37,757 nucleotides of DNA from a virus, in the IMG/VR virus record IMGVR_UViG_3300042691_043480, positions 1 to 37,757 of that record. One strand, given 5' to 3'. Both the position numbers and the translations under genes were made by a program. The notes under the pieces were generated by a model. That model was not told where the DNA came from, did no database searches, and saw nothing but the letters and a program-made list of their open reading frames with translations. Positions 24,518 to 32,001 of the stretch are shown here, in pieces; position 1 is the first letter of the stretch, and each line of letters begins with the position of its first letter.

Positions 24518-26140
24518 ATGGCAGGATTTTTAGATTATCAACAACCAAATAGATCTGCTTTCGGGAATATAATAAGAAATCTCGGAAGGATATCTAGCTT
24601 TGGTATGAAATACGACGATATGGTCGTTAGAAATTCCCAGGCTATAGGAAAAACTGAAAGCTCTTTTTTTAATTCGGAGGGAACTGGTTTTACCCAAGAT
24701 GATGCTTTTAAATGGATACTTTCCCACCAAGACGTAAAAATAAGAAAATACATTGCTTATTTTGATCGGGATTATGCGGAAAAAAGAAAGTTTCTTAGAA
24801 AATTTGCTCTTAACGGGGAAATAGAATTTATTCTAGACACGGTTTGTGATGAATCTATAACCTACGACGATAGAAATTTCTTTGCTACTGCATCTACTTT
24901 AAATATAGATCTTAAAGATAAAATATTAGATAAAATAACGGAACACTATAATAGGCTTTATAACGTTTTTGGATTTCAAAATTCTAATTTGGCTTGGCAG
25001 TATTTTAGACAGCTTTTGATTGATGGATTTTTAGCTTTTGAAATTATCTACGACAATAAAGGAAAAGAAGTAATAGGGTTTAAAGAATTAGATCCAACTT
25101 CTCTTCAGCCTATGGTGGAAAAAATTGGGGAGAACGATTATCAGCAATTCTGGATACAATATCCGGCTAATCCCCAAATGACTAGAAAATTAACCAACGA
25201 ACAAATTATATACATTTCATATGCTAAAGGGAATGCTGTTTCAAGAGTAAGCTATGCCGAAAGGCTCATAAGATCCTATAATATTCTTAAGATAATGGAA
25301 AATACCAGAATTATATGGAATGTTATGAATGCTTCGTATCGTCTTAAATTTATAATTCCGACCGGAACTCAATCCCAACAAAAAGCTTTACAAACTCTAG
25401 GACAGGTAATGTCTAATTACAAAGAGGATATCTCTATAAATGATAATTCAGGGGAGTTGACCATAAACGGAAAACCAAAAGTTCAATTTTATAAAAATTA
25501 TCTATTCCCAGAAAAAGACGGACAAACCCCAGATATACAATCAATGAATCCTAGTGGACCCGATTTCAATATAATGGATAATGTTCTTTATTTTTTCAAC
25601 AAACTTAAGATGGATTCTAAAGTTCCTTATGCTAGATTTTCATCTAGATCATCTGCTCCTATAAATTATCAAACCGGGGTAGATCAATTACAGAGGGATG
25701 AAATTAGATTTGAAAAATTTCTCAGAAGACTTAGATCTATATTCCAAGAAATATTAGTTAAACCTCTTTACATACAAATGTGCTTAGATCACCCGGAACT
25801 AGCAAAGGATAGAAATTTTAAAAGTAAATTAGGGCTTAATTATCACAGGGAAAGTGAATTGGAAGAAATGATTCAAATGGGAGGATTTACGAAAAGAATA
25901 GAATTTGTAAATGGCCTTTCTGAGATAAAAATGAAAATAGGAGAAACAGAAACCCCGTATTTCGATAAAGAATTTCTTATAAATAGGTATTTAGGGATTA
26001 CCCCGGATCAAGCTAAAACTAATGATGAGTATAAGAAAAAAGAAGCTAAAGAAGCAGAAAAAGCAGCTAAAGAAGGAGGAGGAGAAGCTGCAGGGGGAGA
26101 ATCTGCAGGGGGAGAAGCTGCTCCAGCACCTACGATATAA
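24518..26140 (+). CDS. gp20: Portal protein paralogue, copy 2
   Basis: 540 residues, paralogous along its whole length to copy 1: FGMKYDDMVVRNSQAIGKTE, LDTVCDESITYDD, WQYFRQLLIDGFLAFEIIYD, IIYISYAKGNAVSRVSYAER and QEILVKPLYIQM. The GC-rich segment of copy 1 is replaced by SSRSSAPINYQTGVDQ. The tail is again Gly/Glu/Ala-rich and ends APAPTI, like TPAVTI in copy 1. Both open frames are full-length with no obvious decay, so both are likely functional. A mixed ring, or two stage-specific portals, are options. A terminator follows. Confidence 0.93.
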   Translation: MAGFLDYQQPNRSAFGNIIRNLGRISSFGMKYDDMVVRNSQAIGKTESSFFNSEGTGFTQDDAFKWILSHQDVKIRKYIAYFDRDYAEKRKFLRKFALNGEIEFILDTVCDESITYDDRNFFATASTLNIDLKDKILDKITEHYNRLYNVFGFQNSNLAWQYFRQLLIDGFLAFEIIYDNKGKEVIGFKELDPTSLQPMVEKIGENDYQQFWIQYPANPQMTRKLTNEQIIYISYAKGNAVSRVSYAERLIRSYNILKIMENTRIIWNVMNASYRLKFIIPTGTQSQQKALQTLGQVMSNYKEDISINDNSGELTINGKPKVQFYKNYLFPEKDGQTPDIQSMNPSGPDFNIMDNVLYFFNKLKMDSKVPYARFSSRSSAPINYQTGVDQLQRDEIRFEKFLRRLRSIFQEILVKPLYIQMCLDHPELAKDRNFKSKLGLNYHRESELEEMIQMGGFTKRIEFVNGLSEIKMKIGETETPYFDKEFLINRYLGITPDQAKTNDEYKKKEAKEAEKAAKEGGGEAAGGESAGGEAAPAPTI

Positions 26141-26167
26141 AAATATAAAAATCTTGCATTTTAATTG

Positions 26168-26195
26168 AAATAGGGAAACTTTCCCTATTTTTTTT
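26168..26195 (+). terminator. Intrinsic terminator after portal genes
   Basis: AAATAGGGAA (26168-26177) pairs with TTCCCTATTT (26181-26190) around ACT, with a T-run to 26195. It divides the head genes from the replication genes. Confidence 0.88.
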
Positions 26196-26219
26196 GTATT
26201 ATGTACATAAAAATAATAT

Positions 26220-27167
26220 ATGATACAAGAATTATTAACTGAAAAATTAAGACCAAAGGAATTAAAACACATGATTCTTCCTCATAGAATCAACAATATT
26301 TTTCTAAATGGATTGGGACACAATGTTTTGCTTTCAGGATCTCCTGGATGCGGAAAGACGACTTTAGCTAAAATATTAGCTTCTCCTTTTCCCCATTTGT
26401 TTATTAACGTTTCCGATGAAAGCTCGGTAGATACTATTAGGAATAAGATAAATGATTTTTGTTCTAGTATGTCGGTTCTTGATGGAAAGTCTTCTAAGAA
26501 AATAGTTGTTCTGGATGAGTTTGACGGAGCATCCGATCAATTCTATAAAGCTTTAAGAGGAACGATAGAAAAATTTGCTTCTAACACAAGATTCATAGCT
26601 ACCTGTAATTACATAAATAAAATACCCGAAGCCATCCAAAGCCGATTTGAGCTTATCGATTTTAATCCGGTAGACACTTCAGAAGAAACTTCCTTAAAAG
26701 ACGAATGGAAAAGTAGGATAAGAATAATATTAAGCAAAATAGGAATTTCTATAGATGATGAATCATTAGAAACTTTCCAAAAAAATTATTATCCAGATTT
26801 TAGATCAGCTCTTAATAGAATCCAAACCTGGATGATAGAAGGGGTAAAAGAAGTAGATTCCCAAAAAATTAAAGAATTTGGATGGTCTTATGAGGATCTT
26901 TATAAAATGATAGTAGAATCTAAAGACCCGGTAAAAAATTATCAAGTCCTTGTCGGAGAATATTCAGGAAAAGTAGATGATGTTATGTCTGCTTTAGGTA
27001 ATGAATTTATAGATTGGATAATAGGAAATAAGCCAGAATTATCCAAAATAATTCCGGGAGTTATTATATTAGTAGCAAGTCACCAATCCCAAAGAGTTCA
27101 AGTAATAGATCCTATGATCTCTTTACTTTCTCTATTTTGTAGCATACAAAAATTAATAAACGATTAA
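26220..27167 (+). CDS. gp44: Sliding-clamp loader ATPase, T4 gp44-like
   Basis: 315 residues, AAA+ family. Walker A is GSPGCGKTT (40-48), Walker B IVVLDEFDGA (95-104), sensor 1 TCN (128-130), and the arginine-finger motif SRF (141-143). The start MIQELLTEKLRPKELKHMI is typical of clamp loaders. T4 gp44 (319 aa) with gp62 loads the gp45 clamp. No obvious gp62 neighbour is seen; the gene at 28873 is the only candidate of roughly right size, but it shows no match. Gap to the next gene is 4 bases. The clamp is also needed for T4 late transcription through gp55. Confidence 0.93.
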   Translation: MIQELLTEKLRPKELKHMILPHRINNIFLNGLGHNVLLSGSPGCGKTTLAKILASPFPHLFINVSDESSVDTIRNKINDFCSSMSVLDGKSSKKIVVLDEFDGASDQFYKALRGTIEKFASNTRFIATCNYINKIPEAIQSRFELIDFNPVDTSEETSLKDEWKSRIRIILSKIGISIDDESLETFQKNYYPDFRSALNRIQTWMIEGVKEVDSQKIKEFGWSYEDLYKMIVESKDPVKNYQVLVGEYSGKVDDVMSALGNEFIDWIIGNKPELSKIIPGVIILVASHQSQRVQVIDPMISLLSLFCSIQKLIND

Positions 27168-27171
27168 AAAT

Positions 27172-27681
27172 ATGAAAGTAATTATAGTAGGAAAAGGAGG
27201 ATCAGGAAAAGATTACCTCAGAAAAATGTTAGAAGAAGTCGGGTTTTCTTATTGTAAATCTTACACCACTAGACCAATCAGAGAAGGAGAGGAAAATGGA
27301 AAAGATTATATTTTTATAGAAGAAAAAGATATACCAAAAGAAGAAGATCTTTACGAGAGTGTTTATTTTAATGGGTGGTTTTACGGAACACCGAAAAAAG
27401 AATTTCAAAAATCTAATCTTTTTATAATGACACCGAAAGGGATATCTTCTCTAAAAGAAGAAGATCGAAAAAAATCTGTAATAATCTACGTTAATGCAGA
27501 CGAAGATACTCGTAGGCTTAGGATGTCGGAAAGAAAAGATGCCGATGACGTAGAAAGAAGAATAGAAGCGGACGAAGAAGACTTTAAAGATTTTAATGAT
27601 TTTGACATAACTATCAATAATTCAATAATGGATAATTTTTCTGGATTTGTTGAAAATCTAATAAAAAATCAAAATCAATAA
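27172..27681 (+). CDS. Guanylate kinase-like nucleotide kinase
   Basis: 169 residues. A P-loop GKGGSGKD (7-14) is followed by YTTRPIREGEENGKDYIFI (31-49), the characteristic GMP-binding stretch of guanylate kinases (YTTR-x-x-R-x-GE-x-x-G-x-DY-x-F). Later YGTPKKEF and RMSERKDADDVERRI fit the lid and C-terminal helices. It would phosphorylate (d)GMP to (d)GDP with ATP, supplying dGTP precursor. T4 uses a different dNMP kinase (gp1), so this is a host-type enzyme. It is slightly shorter than typical bacterial Gmk (~205 aa). It is co-transcribed with the clamp loader. Confidence 0.87.
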   Translation: MKVIIVGKGGSGKDYLRKMLEEVGFSYCKSYTTRPIREGEENGKDYIFIEEKDIPKEEDLYESVYFNGWFYGTPKKEFQKSNLFIMTPKGISSLKEEDRKKSVIIYVNADEDTRRLRMSERKDADDVERRIEADEEDFKDFNDFDITINNSIMDNFSGFVENLIKNQNQ

Positions 27682-27698
27682 AAGGAAATAATATAGAA

Positions 27699-27716
27699 TT
27701 TTTTTTCTATAATAAA
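27699..27716 (+). promoter_or_regulatory. Class 2 promoter-like motif
   Basis: T-run then CTATAATAAA at 27707-27716, 20 bases before the ATG at 27727. It is the clearest class 2 copy. Confidence 0.5.
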
Positions 27717-27726
27717 AAATAATAAA

Positions 27727-28869
27727 ATGGTAAACATTTGTATAGACGGAAACTATATTTTCCATAAAACTTTTGGTGTATTTGCAGGATACTCCGGAAT
27801 AGATCCGGGAAAAACTTTATCCGATAAAAAAGATAGATCTTTATTTATAAGAAAAATAGCAACTGATCTTTGTTCTTCTTTAAGAGATCTCCCTACCGGG
27901 GGAAGATTAGTTTTTACTTCCGATAGTAGAAGTTGGAGAAAAAAAATAGAAATAGAAGGAGGAGGGTATAAATCTGACAGGGTAAAAGATGAAAATGTAG
28001 ATTGGACAATATTTTTCGATCTTCTTCAAGAATTTGGTAAGCATCTAGAAAAAATGGGATTTGTTTATTCTAAAGTAGAAGGAGCAGAAGGAGATGATCT
28101 ACTCCTTTATTGGAGTGAATATTTTAATTCCATAGGAGAAAATTGTTTTATAATATCGGGGGATAAAGATTTATACCAATTGGTAAAAATAAAAAATAAT
28201 TCTTGGACCTGCACTTGGAATAGTAATTCTAAAAGGAATATATTAAGCATACCTAAAGGGTGGAAAGAGAATTGGCTAGAAAATAAATCCGAAGCATCAA
28301 TATTTAATACTTTAGATTTCATAGATTCGGATAAAGAAAAAATGTCCAATCTTTTAAATAAAATAGAATTAATAGAGATTGAAGATAAAAAATTTATCTT
28401 CAATAAAGTTCTAGTTGGGGATAAAGGAGATTGTGTTCCTAGTGTATGGGGAACTAAAAAAGGTGAAAAAATCCAAACTTTTACCCAGAAGAAAGCGGAT
28501 ATCATAATGGAATCTTTTATAGAATCCGAATGGTATAATAAACCCATTATTGAAATAATAGAGGATTCTGAATTTTTAAATTGGATTTCCGGATTTATAC
28601 TTAGAACTTCTAAAGATGTAGATTCTTCAGAAAACAGAGAAAAGGTTACTAAAAATCTCATAAGAAATTTCAATTTAATGTGGCTAAATTCTGACATGAT
28701 TCCAGATTACGTTACCGAAGAAATGGAAAAAGAAATAAAAAGAGGAATAGAATTACCTAAGAGAAATATAACAATAGACAGGATAAAGATATTAGAAGGA
28801 ACGGAATGGGTATCTACTGAAAATTCTACTCCTAAACAATTTGATCCTTTTTCATTTTTTAATTCTTAA
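27727..28869 (+). CDS. rnh: 5'-3' exonuclease / RNase H (FEN family), T4 rnh-like
   Basis: 380 residues. It has the FEN-fold acidic set: ICIDGN (Asp7), TSDSRSW (Asp66), KVEGAEGDDLL (Glu118, Glu121, Asp123, Asp124), SGDKDLYQL (Asp146, Asp148) and GDKGDCVPSV (Asp232, Asp235), the counterpart of GD-x-x-DN-x-PG-x. T4 RNase H (305 aa) removes RNA primers from lagging strands. This copy is longer, with extra sequence between ~160 and 225 and a C-terminal extension past residue 330. It has its own class 2 motif. Confidence 0.9.
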   Translation: MVNICIDGNYIFHKTFGVFAGYSGIDPGKTLSDKKDRSLFIRKIATDLCSSLRDLPTGGRLVFTSDSRSWRKKIEIEGGGYKSDRVKDENVDWTIFFDLLQEFGKHLEKMGFVYSKVEGAEGDDLLLYWSEYFNSIGENCFIISGDKDLYQLVKIKNNSWTCTWNSNSKRNILSIPKGWKENWLENKSEASIFNTLDFIDSDKEKMSNLLNKIELIEIEDKKFIFNKVLVGDKGDCVPSVWGTKKGEKIQTFTQKKADIIMESFIESEWYNKPIIEIIEDSEFLNWISGFILRTSKDVDSSENREKVTKNLIRNFNLMWLNSDMIPDYVTEEMEKEIKRGIELPKRNITIDRIKILEGTEWVSTENSTPKQFDPFSFFNS

Positions 28870-28872
28870 TAT

Positions 28873-29286
28873 ATGCAATTATTCGATATAATCAAAAAAA
28901 TGTTTTCCGACAAGAATTGGGAAGACGTAGGAAAAAATGATAAAGCAAGAAATTTCTTTATGGTTAATCGTATAATGTCCATTAATTTTCCTATTCAGGC
29001 AAATCAATTCAATCACCTTAAGGTAAATCCTGTTTCTGTAATAGATTGGTGGCACGGAACTTTAATTAATCTATACACCAAGCCTCCTTATTGGATATAT
29101 ACAAAAACTAAAAAGAAAGAATCTTCTGAAGAAAAATCCAAAAAAGATTATTCTGAAGTTGAATCTTTTTTAAGAGAAAAATACCAAATGTCTAAAAGAG
29201 ATCTTCTGGATTTAAAAAAATTTTATCCAAAAAAATACGAAGAATGGGTAAAGAGTGTAAGTGATCAAATAGGAATTAAAAATTGA
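28873..29286 (+). CDS. Conserved-looking replication-region protein, unknown
   Basis: 137 residues. N-terminal half contains NDKARNFFMVNRIMSINFPI, then QFNHLKVNPVSVIDWWHGTL, a strongly patterned aromatic-rich section, and PPYWIYTKTKK. The C-terminal half is a Lys/Glu helical segment (EKYQMSKRDLLDLKKFYPKK). Size and position after FEN and clamp loader are compatible with a replication accessory protein such as a small clamp-loader subunit, but no T4 gp62 motif is recognised. It sits 3 bases after the FEN gene and 3 bases before the next. Confidence 0.5.
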   Translation: MQLFDIIKKMFSDKNWEDVGKNDKARNFFMVNRIMSINFPIQANQFNHLKVNPVSVIDWWHGTLINLYTKPPYWIYTKTKKKESSEEKSKKDYSEVESFLREKYQMSKRDLLDLKKFYPKKYEEWVKSVSDQIGIKN

Positions 29287-29289
29287 TCT

Positions 29290-29817
29290 ATGAACAAAGA
29301 AAATTCAAAATTAATCGAAAAAACTATATCCAGTCTGGACTGGGATTCTATATGTAGTTCAGGAAAAATTTTTAAATTTGGAGTTGGTGAGGGTGTAACT
29401 GCTATACCCGGGATGAAGAAGAAAAATTTTTCAGAAGAGATAACTAAAAATGAATATAAGGCAGAATTAAAAACTCTCCTCAAGTATGTAGTAGAAAATG
29501 ATATAAGTGAATTGACTTATGGTCCTTGGGTTATATTTTGGTTTAATAGCGAATGGGATTTGGATATCGAAGAAGATGAAGAGGATGAAATAGAATCACA
29601 ATTAGGATCTTCCGTAGAAGTCATTTACTCTCCTCAAAGAATATGCCTGGCAAATGTAATGGGTAAATTAGATTATAAAATAGAAGAATCTGATTTTGAT
29701 AGATTAGAAAATATGCTAAAAAAAGCTATAGATTCTGAAAATTACGAATTAGCTTCTAAAATAAGAGACGTAATTAAAATACACAACACCGAACAAAAAG
29801 AAAAAAAAGATATATAG
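29290..29817 (+). CDS. Protein with C-terminal UVR-like motif
   Basis: 175 residues. A mixed N-terminal domain has aromatic strands (TYGPWVIFWFNSEWDLD) and an acidic linker. The C-terminal helix pair (~137-165) reads DRLENMLKKAIDSENYELAS followed by KIRDVI, matching the UVR motif of UvrB/UvrC (L-x-x-x-x-x-A-x-x-x-x-[DE]-[FY]-E-x-A-x-x-x-R-D). In UvrB/UvrC and ClpC-related adaptors this helical hairpin mediates protein contacts. Its presence just upstream of a UvsE-like gene suggests a link to repair, though UVR motifs occur in other adaptors too. Confidence 0.6.
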   Translation: MNKENSKLIEKTISSLDWDSICSSGKIFKFGVGEGVTAIPGMKKKNFSEEITKNEYKAELKTLLKYVVENDISELTYGPWVIFWFNSEWDLDIEEDEEDEIESQLGSSVEVIYSPQRICLANVMGKLDYKIEESDFDRLENMLKKAIDSENYELASKIRDVIKIHNTEQKEKKDI

Positions 29818-29820
29818 ATT
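29808..29820 (+). promoter_or_regulatory. Class 1 promoter-like motif (AGATATATAGATT)
   Basis: TATATA starts 11 bases before the ATG at 29822 and overlaps the end of the previous gene. As at 12222, the position implies a very short or absent leader if used. Confidence 0.4.
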
Positions 29821-29821
29821 A

Positions 29822-30316
29822 ATGAAACATCTTAAATCTATATACGAAGATTTTGCCGGAGGGGATAATGCGTACGGAGATACCTATGGTTTTGGAGGAG
29901 CTAATGGCATCTTAAAGATAAATTATAAACCTTTTGACGATTTATCCGTTTCGGTAGGGAGGGATCCAAATATTCCAAATAACGTTAAAGGAGCTAAATT
30001 CCAAATAGGAGATGCAGTTATAGGAAAATCTATAAATTCAAAGGACGATAAAAAATACAACGGGGTAATAGTTAGAGCTTTCAGAACCCCCGATAATAGA
30101 GAATACCGGTATTTTATACAGGTTTACAATAAAGGTAAAAAAACAGAAAAAGTAATAGAAATAAAATCGGATAGTATAAAATTTGCTCCGGGTGGAGATC
30201 ACGGACACGTTGAAATTGATTCTAGAGATGGAAAAAATCAGAGTGTTCCCAAAAAATACAATTCGGATACAGTATACACCTCTAATGAGTTGGGCCTAGA
30301 AACTGTCGGAGGATAA
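29822..30316 (+). CDS. Protein with capsid-targeting-like N-terminus and SH3-like core
   Basis: 164 residues. It starts MKHLKSIYE-DF, near-identical in layout to the prohead protease start MKGLKSLNE-DF, with an I-x-E site at residues 7-9 that fits T4 protease consensus (L/I)-x-E. A Gly/Asn/Tyr-rich linker follows, then a beta-rich stretch (KFQIGDAVIG ... YNGVIVRAF ... YRYFIQVYN) resembling the SH3-like segment in the 723-residue protein (KFQIGDFIKV). A class 1 (late) motif precedes it although it sits among repair genes. It could be a minor internal head protein that is packaged with DNA. No family recognised. Confidence 0.5.
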   Translation: MKHLKSIYEDFAGGDNAYGDTYGFGGANGILKINYKPFDDLSVSVGRDPNIPNNVKGAKFQIGDAVIGKSINSKDDKKYNGVIVRAFRTPDNREYRYFIQVYNKGKKTEKVIEIKSDSIKFAPGGDHGHVEIDSRDGKNQSVPKKYNSDTVYTSNELGLETVGG

Positions 30317-30328
30317 CAGAAACTATTC

Positions 30329-30350
30329 TATTTTTTCTTCTATAAAGAAG
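30329..30350 (+). promoter_or_regulatory. Class 2 promoter-like motif
   Basis: T-run (30331-30336) then CTTCTATAAAGAAG, with CTATAA 19 bases before the ATG at 30359. Confidence 0.45.
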
Positions 30351-30358
30351 AAAATAAA

Positions 30359-31279
30359 ATGAATAATTTAGGATTTTCTGAAATAACTTATCTTGGATTT
30401 CCTTTATCTTTTAATAATTCCAAGTATCATTTATTTTCCAAAAAAGATCTATTGAATTTAATTTACAGATCTTTATTAGAAAATACAAAAAAAGGAATAA
30501 AAAATCTTTGCATCGATTCATCAGAAATAGAATTTTCTGATGATTTTTTCGGAGATAGAATAGACGAGGAATCCCCGGAGGTAGAAGAACTATTGAATAG
30601 GATAAATAAAATTATAATTCTCCATTCGTCGAAAATATTTTTTTATTGTTCCAAGGAATATTTTTTAGCTTCCCAGATGGAAGAGGTAAAAGATAAAACA
30701 ATTTCTCTTTTAAATTCCATATCTTCAATATTCGATTCTATAGGAATAAATTATCCTTCTATAATAATAAGGGTAGGATCCGCTTATGGGAATAGAAAAG
30801 AGACTATGAAATCTTTTTGTTCGAGAGTATATCTTCTTTCGGAAGAAACCAGGTCTAAACTCACAGTAACTAATGACGATAAGCCAAGCCTTTTTTCGGT
30901 AACCGATCTTTTATCCGGAATTTATTACGAAACTCAAATCCCTATTACCTTTAGATTTATAGGTCATGTTTTTAATAATGGGGGATTAACTGCCAGAGAA
31001 TCTATTTTTCTTTCGGCATCGACATGGAAAGGAGAAATTCCTTTATTTATACATTCAGAATCGAAAGAAAGGGATAAAGAAGGAAATTTTGTATCTCCTT
31101 CTCCCTCAGATTATCTTCTAAATAGAATTCCTACTTTTGGGCTTTCCCTTAATGTAATACTAGAAGTAAACAAAAAAGAAGATTCGTGTTTAAAATATTC
31201 TAGAGAGATCCTCTCTTTAACCCCTATAATTTTCACTAAAAAAATTAAAAAGAAAAATGATAAGAAAATCAAATCTTAA
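30359..31279 (+). CDS. UV-damage endonuclease (UvsE/UvdE) family-like protein with altered metal site
   Basis: 306 residues on the UvsE TIM-barrel plan. The clearest stretch is IIRVGSAYGNRKETMKSFCS (136-155), then LLSEETRSKLTVTNDDKPSL, FSVTDLL, corresponding to the family's HVGG-x-YG-x-K ... LP-x-x-x-RL-x-LENDD-x-x-x-x-x-x-x-x-L. The region up to IPLFIHSES (~227-235) and LNVILEV (~264-270) also align by pattern. However several expected metal ligands seem changed: His of HVG is Arg138, Glu of LEND is Thr171, and Asp-x-His-His is replaced near FRFIGH (198-203). It may be an inactive or repurposed lesion-binding protein. Standard UvsE nicks DNA 5' to UV photoproducts. Confidence 0.7.
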   Translation: MNNLGFSEITYLGFPLSFNNSKYHLFSKKDLLNLIYRSLLENTKKGIKNLCIDSSEIEFSDDFFGDRIDEESPEVEELLNRINKIIILHSSKIFFYCSKEYFLASQMEEVKDKTISLLNSISSIFDSIGINYPSIIIRVGSAYGNRKETMKSFCSRVYLLSEETRSKLTVTNDDKPSLFSVTDLLSGIYYETQIPITFRFIGHVFNNGGLTARESIFLSASTWKGEIPLFIHSESKERDKEGNFVSPSPSDYLLNRIPTFGLSLNVILEVNKKEDSCLKYSREILSLTPIIFTKKIKKKNDKKIKS

Positions 31280-31964
31280 TACTCTTCTATATTTTGATTT
31301 AGAAACTGTATCTCAATTCTCTTCTTTAGGTGAACTCAGAGAAGAAAATCCTAGATTATATGATTGCTGGAAGAAAAGAGAGGATTATTATAGAAAATAC
31401 TATTCTGACATGGAAGATCTTACTTCCGAAGAAATATATTTTGATAAATCTCCTTTAGAACCAGAATTTGGTAGGATAGTTTGTGCTTCTTTCGGAGTAC
31501 TTGAAGATAATGGGGAAAAAAGATTTGTTAGTTTTTGTTCCGAAAATGAAATTGAAATTTTAGAAAAATCTAAAAAAATCTTAATAAATTCAGAACATAA
31601 AGGATTTAAAATGTGCGGACACAATGTTAAATCTTTTGATGTTCCCTATTTAGGAAAAAGAATGGTCTATAATAAAATAACTCCCCCAACAAGCCTTATG
31701 GTTTCAAATAAAAAACCATGGGAGATAAACATATTAGATACCACTGAATTATTTTCTTTTGGAAATTCTCTCCAAGGAAAATACCTTGGATTAGAAGTTC
31801 TTTCTTGCTGTCTAGGGGTAGAATCACCTAAAGTAGAGATGGAAGGATCCAAAGTTAATTCTACTTATTGGAAAGAAAAAGATTTGGATAAAATAAAAAG
31901 ATATTGTGAATTGGACGTAAATTCCGTGATGGAAGTTTTAGATTCGGTTTCTATTGACGAATAA
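31257..31964 (+). CDS. 3'-5' exonuclease of the DEDD (RNase H-like) superfamily
   Basis: 235 residues; the start overlaps the previous gene by 23 bases. Exo I is YFDLET (Asp14, Glu16), Exo II GHNVKSFDVPYL (Asn123, Asp128), and Exo III YCELD (Tyr216, Asp220), the Tyr placing it in the DEDDy group. The arrangement fits the PolB-like 3'-5' exonuclease 2 group found in phages and bacteria rather than T4 DexA. It could proofread or trim DNA ends. It is coupled to the UvsE-like gene, supporting a joint repair role. Confidence 0.88.
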   Translation: MIRKSNLNTLLYFDLETVSQFSSLGELREENPRLYDCWKKREDYYRKYYSDMEDLTSEEIYFDKSPLEPEFGRIVCASFGVLEDNGEKRFVSFCSENEIEILEKSKKILINSEHKGFKMCGHNVKSFDVPYLGKRMVYNKITPPTSLMVSNKKPWEINILDTTELFSFGNSLQGKYLGLEVLSCCLGVESPKVEMEGSKVNSTYWKEKDLDKIKRYCELDVNSVMEVLDSVSIDE

Positions 31965-31968
31965 TCGA

Positions 31969-32001
31969 CTTTTTTGTATTGATATATACAATATAAAAAA
32001 G
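31969..32001 (+). other. 13-bp stem-loop ending at the start codon of the nucleotidyltransferase gene
   Basis: CTTTTTTGTATTG (31969-31981) pairs with CAATATAAAAAAG (31989-32001) with one G-U wobble around loop ATATATA. The last pair uses the G of the GTG start. It contains the class 1 motif in loop and stem. It could hide the start or act in DNA as an operator-like palindrome. Confidence 0.55.
31981..31988 (+). promoter_or_regulatory. Class 1 promoter-like motif (GATATATA)
   Basis: GATATATACA, with TATATA 18 bases before the GTG at 32001, placed in the loop of the stem-loop above. Confidence 0.4.

Noticed and set aside
28107-28697. Open frame of 196 codons on the minus strand
   Set aside because: It lies wholly inside the FEN exonuclease gene, which has a full set of catalytic motifs; the antisense product has no recognisable pattern.
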